A DNA stretch of 5,640 nucleotides, taken from the NCBI GenBank assembly GCA_031178645.1, contig JAPSIP010000118.1, positions 1 to 5,640 of the forward strand, read 5' to 3'. Position 1 is the first letter of the stretch. The number at the start of each line of letters is the position of its first letter. The notes beneath the pieces are model-generated. The model was not told the origin of the DNA. It searched no databases and worked only from the letters and a program-made list of their open reading frames with translations. Position numbers and translations under genes: made by a program. The stretch is from Paracoccus sp. (in: a-proteobacteria) (GTDB taxonomy: Bacteria > Pseudomonadota > Alphaproteobacteria > Rhodobacterales > Rhodobacteraceae). Below are positions 5,510 to 5,640 of the stretch, in pieces.

Positions 5510-5640
5510 TCCGCCCCGGCCGCAACATTGCGATCAAGGTGCCCCTGCACCAATGGGACAAGATGGTCGCCTTCTATCGCGACAGGATCGGCCTGACGGT
5601 CGCCCGACAGATGCAGGACAGCATCGGCTTCGACTTCAGC
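5506..5640 (+). CDS. VOC (glyoxalase-like) family protein, 3' end outside window
   Basis: The first 45 residues of a protein that continues past the window edge. NIAIKVPLHQWDKMVAFYRDRIGLTVARQ is the first strand and helix of a VOC domain (strand, then FYxxxxGL), followed by IGFDFS, probably strand 3. The first-strand metal ligand, usually His, seems replaced by Asn or Lys (NIAIKVP), so this may be a binding rather than a metal-catalytic VOC protein; the fragment is too short to be sure. Its ATG overlaps the GST stop codon (ATGA, 4 bp), making it the fourth gene of the coupled operon. Confidence 0.78.
   Translation, partial: MIRPGRNIAIKVPLHQWDKMVAFYRDRIGLTVARQMQDSIGFDFS

Overview
The window is GC-rich, densely packed bacterial DNA. 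Its codon usage, the style of its proteins and its intergenic sequence suggest an alphaproteobacterium of the Rhodobacteraceae, probably Paracoccus or a close relative. This assignment is an inference from sequence style; there is no rRNA marker here. The window holds eight protein genes, two of them cut by its edges. No tRNA, rRNA, CRISPR array or insertion sequence was seen.

Left part (1-2634): the 3' nine-tenths of metF (5,10-methylenetetrahydrofolate reductase) runs rightward. It converges on a leftward PLP-dependent ornithine decarboxylase gene (877-2031). Between them lies a 59-bp C/G-rich spacer with small hairpins. Divergent from the decarboxylase is a rightward Lrp/AsnC-family regulator gene (2203-2634). 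Its position makes it the obvious candidate regulator of the decarboxylase, and the roughly 170-bp shared upstream region contains a 7-bp direct repeat spaced exactly 20 bp apart.

Right part (2644-5640): a leftward HxlR-type regulator gene (2644-3273), whose product has an extra C-terminal domain resembling SCP2 (sterol carrier), is divergent from a tightly packed rightward operon. The operon encodes (i) a tandemly duplicated DUF1428/YbaA-like protein, (ii) a two-domain VOC (glyoxalase/bleomycin-resistance superfamily) protein, (iii) a glutathione S-transferase and (iv) a second VOC protein that runs off the window. Each consecutive pair of genes overlaps by 1 or 4 bp (TGATG or ATGA), so translation is probably coupled. 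The 81-bp divergent intergenic region carries a perfect 6-bp inverted repeat (CAGTAT/ATACTG, 13-bp spacer). Its right arm overlaps a candidate -10 box of the regulator gene, an arrangement typical of an autoregulated divergent operator.

The most interesting unit is this regulator plus operon. GST and VOC enzymes next to an HxlR regulator (a family with known thiol- and electrophile-sensing members) suggest an inducible module for detoxifying or conjugating a reactive electrophile. The substrate cannot be read from the sequence, and the function of DUF1428 is not established.
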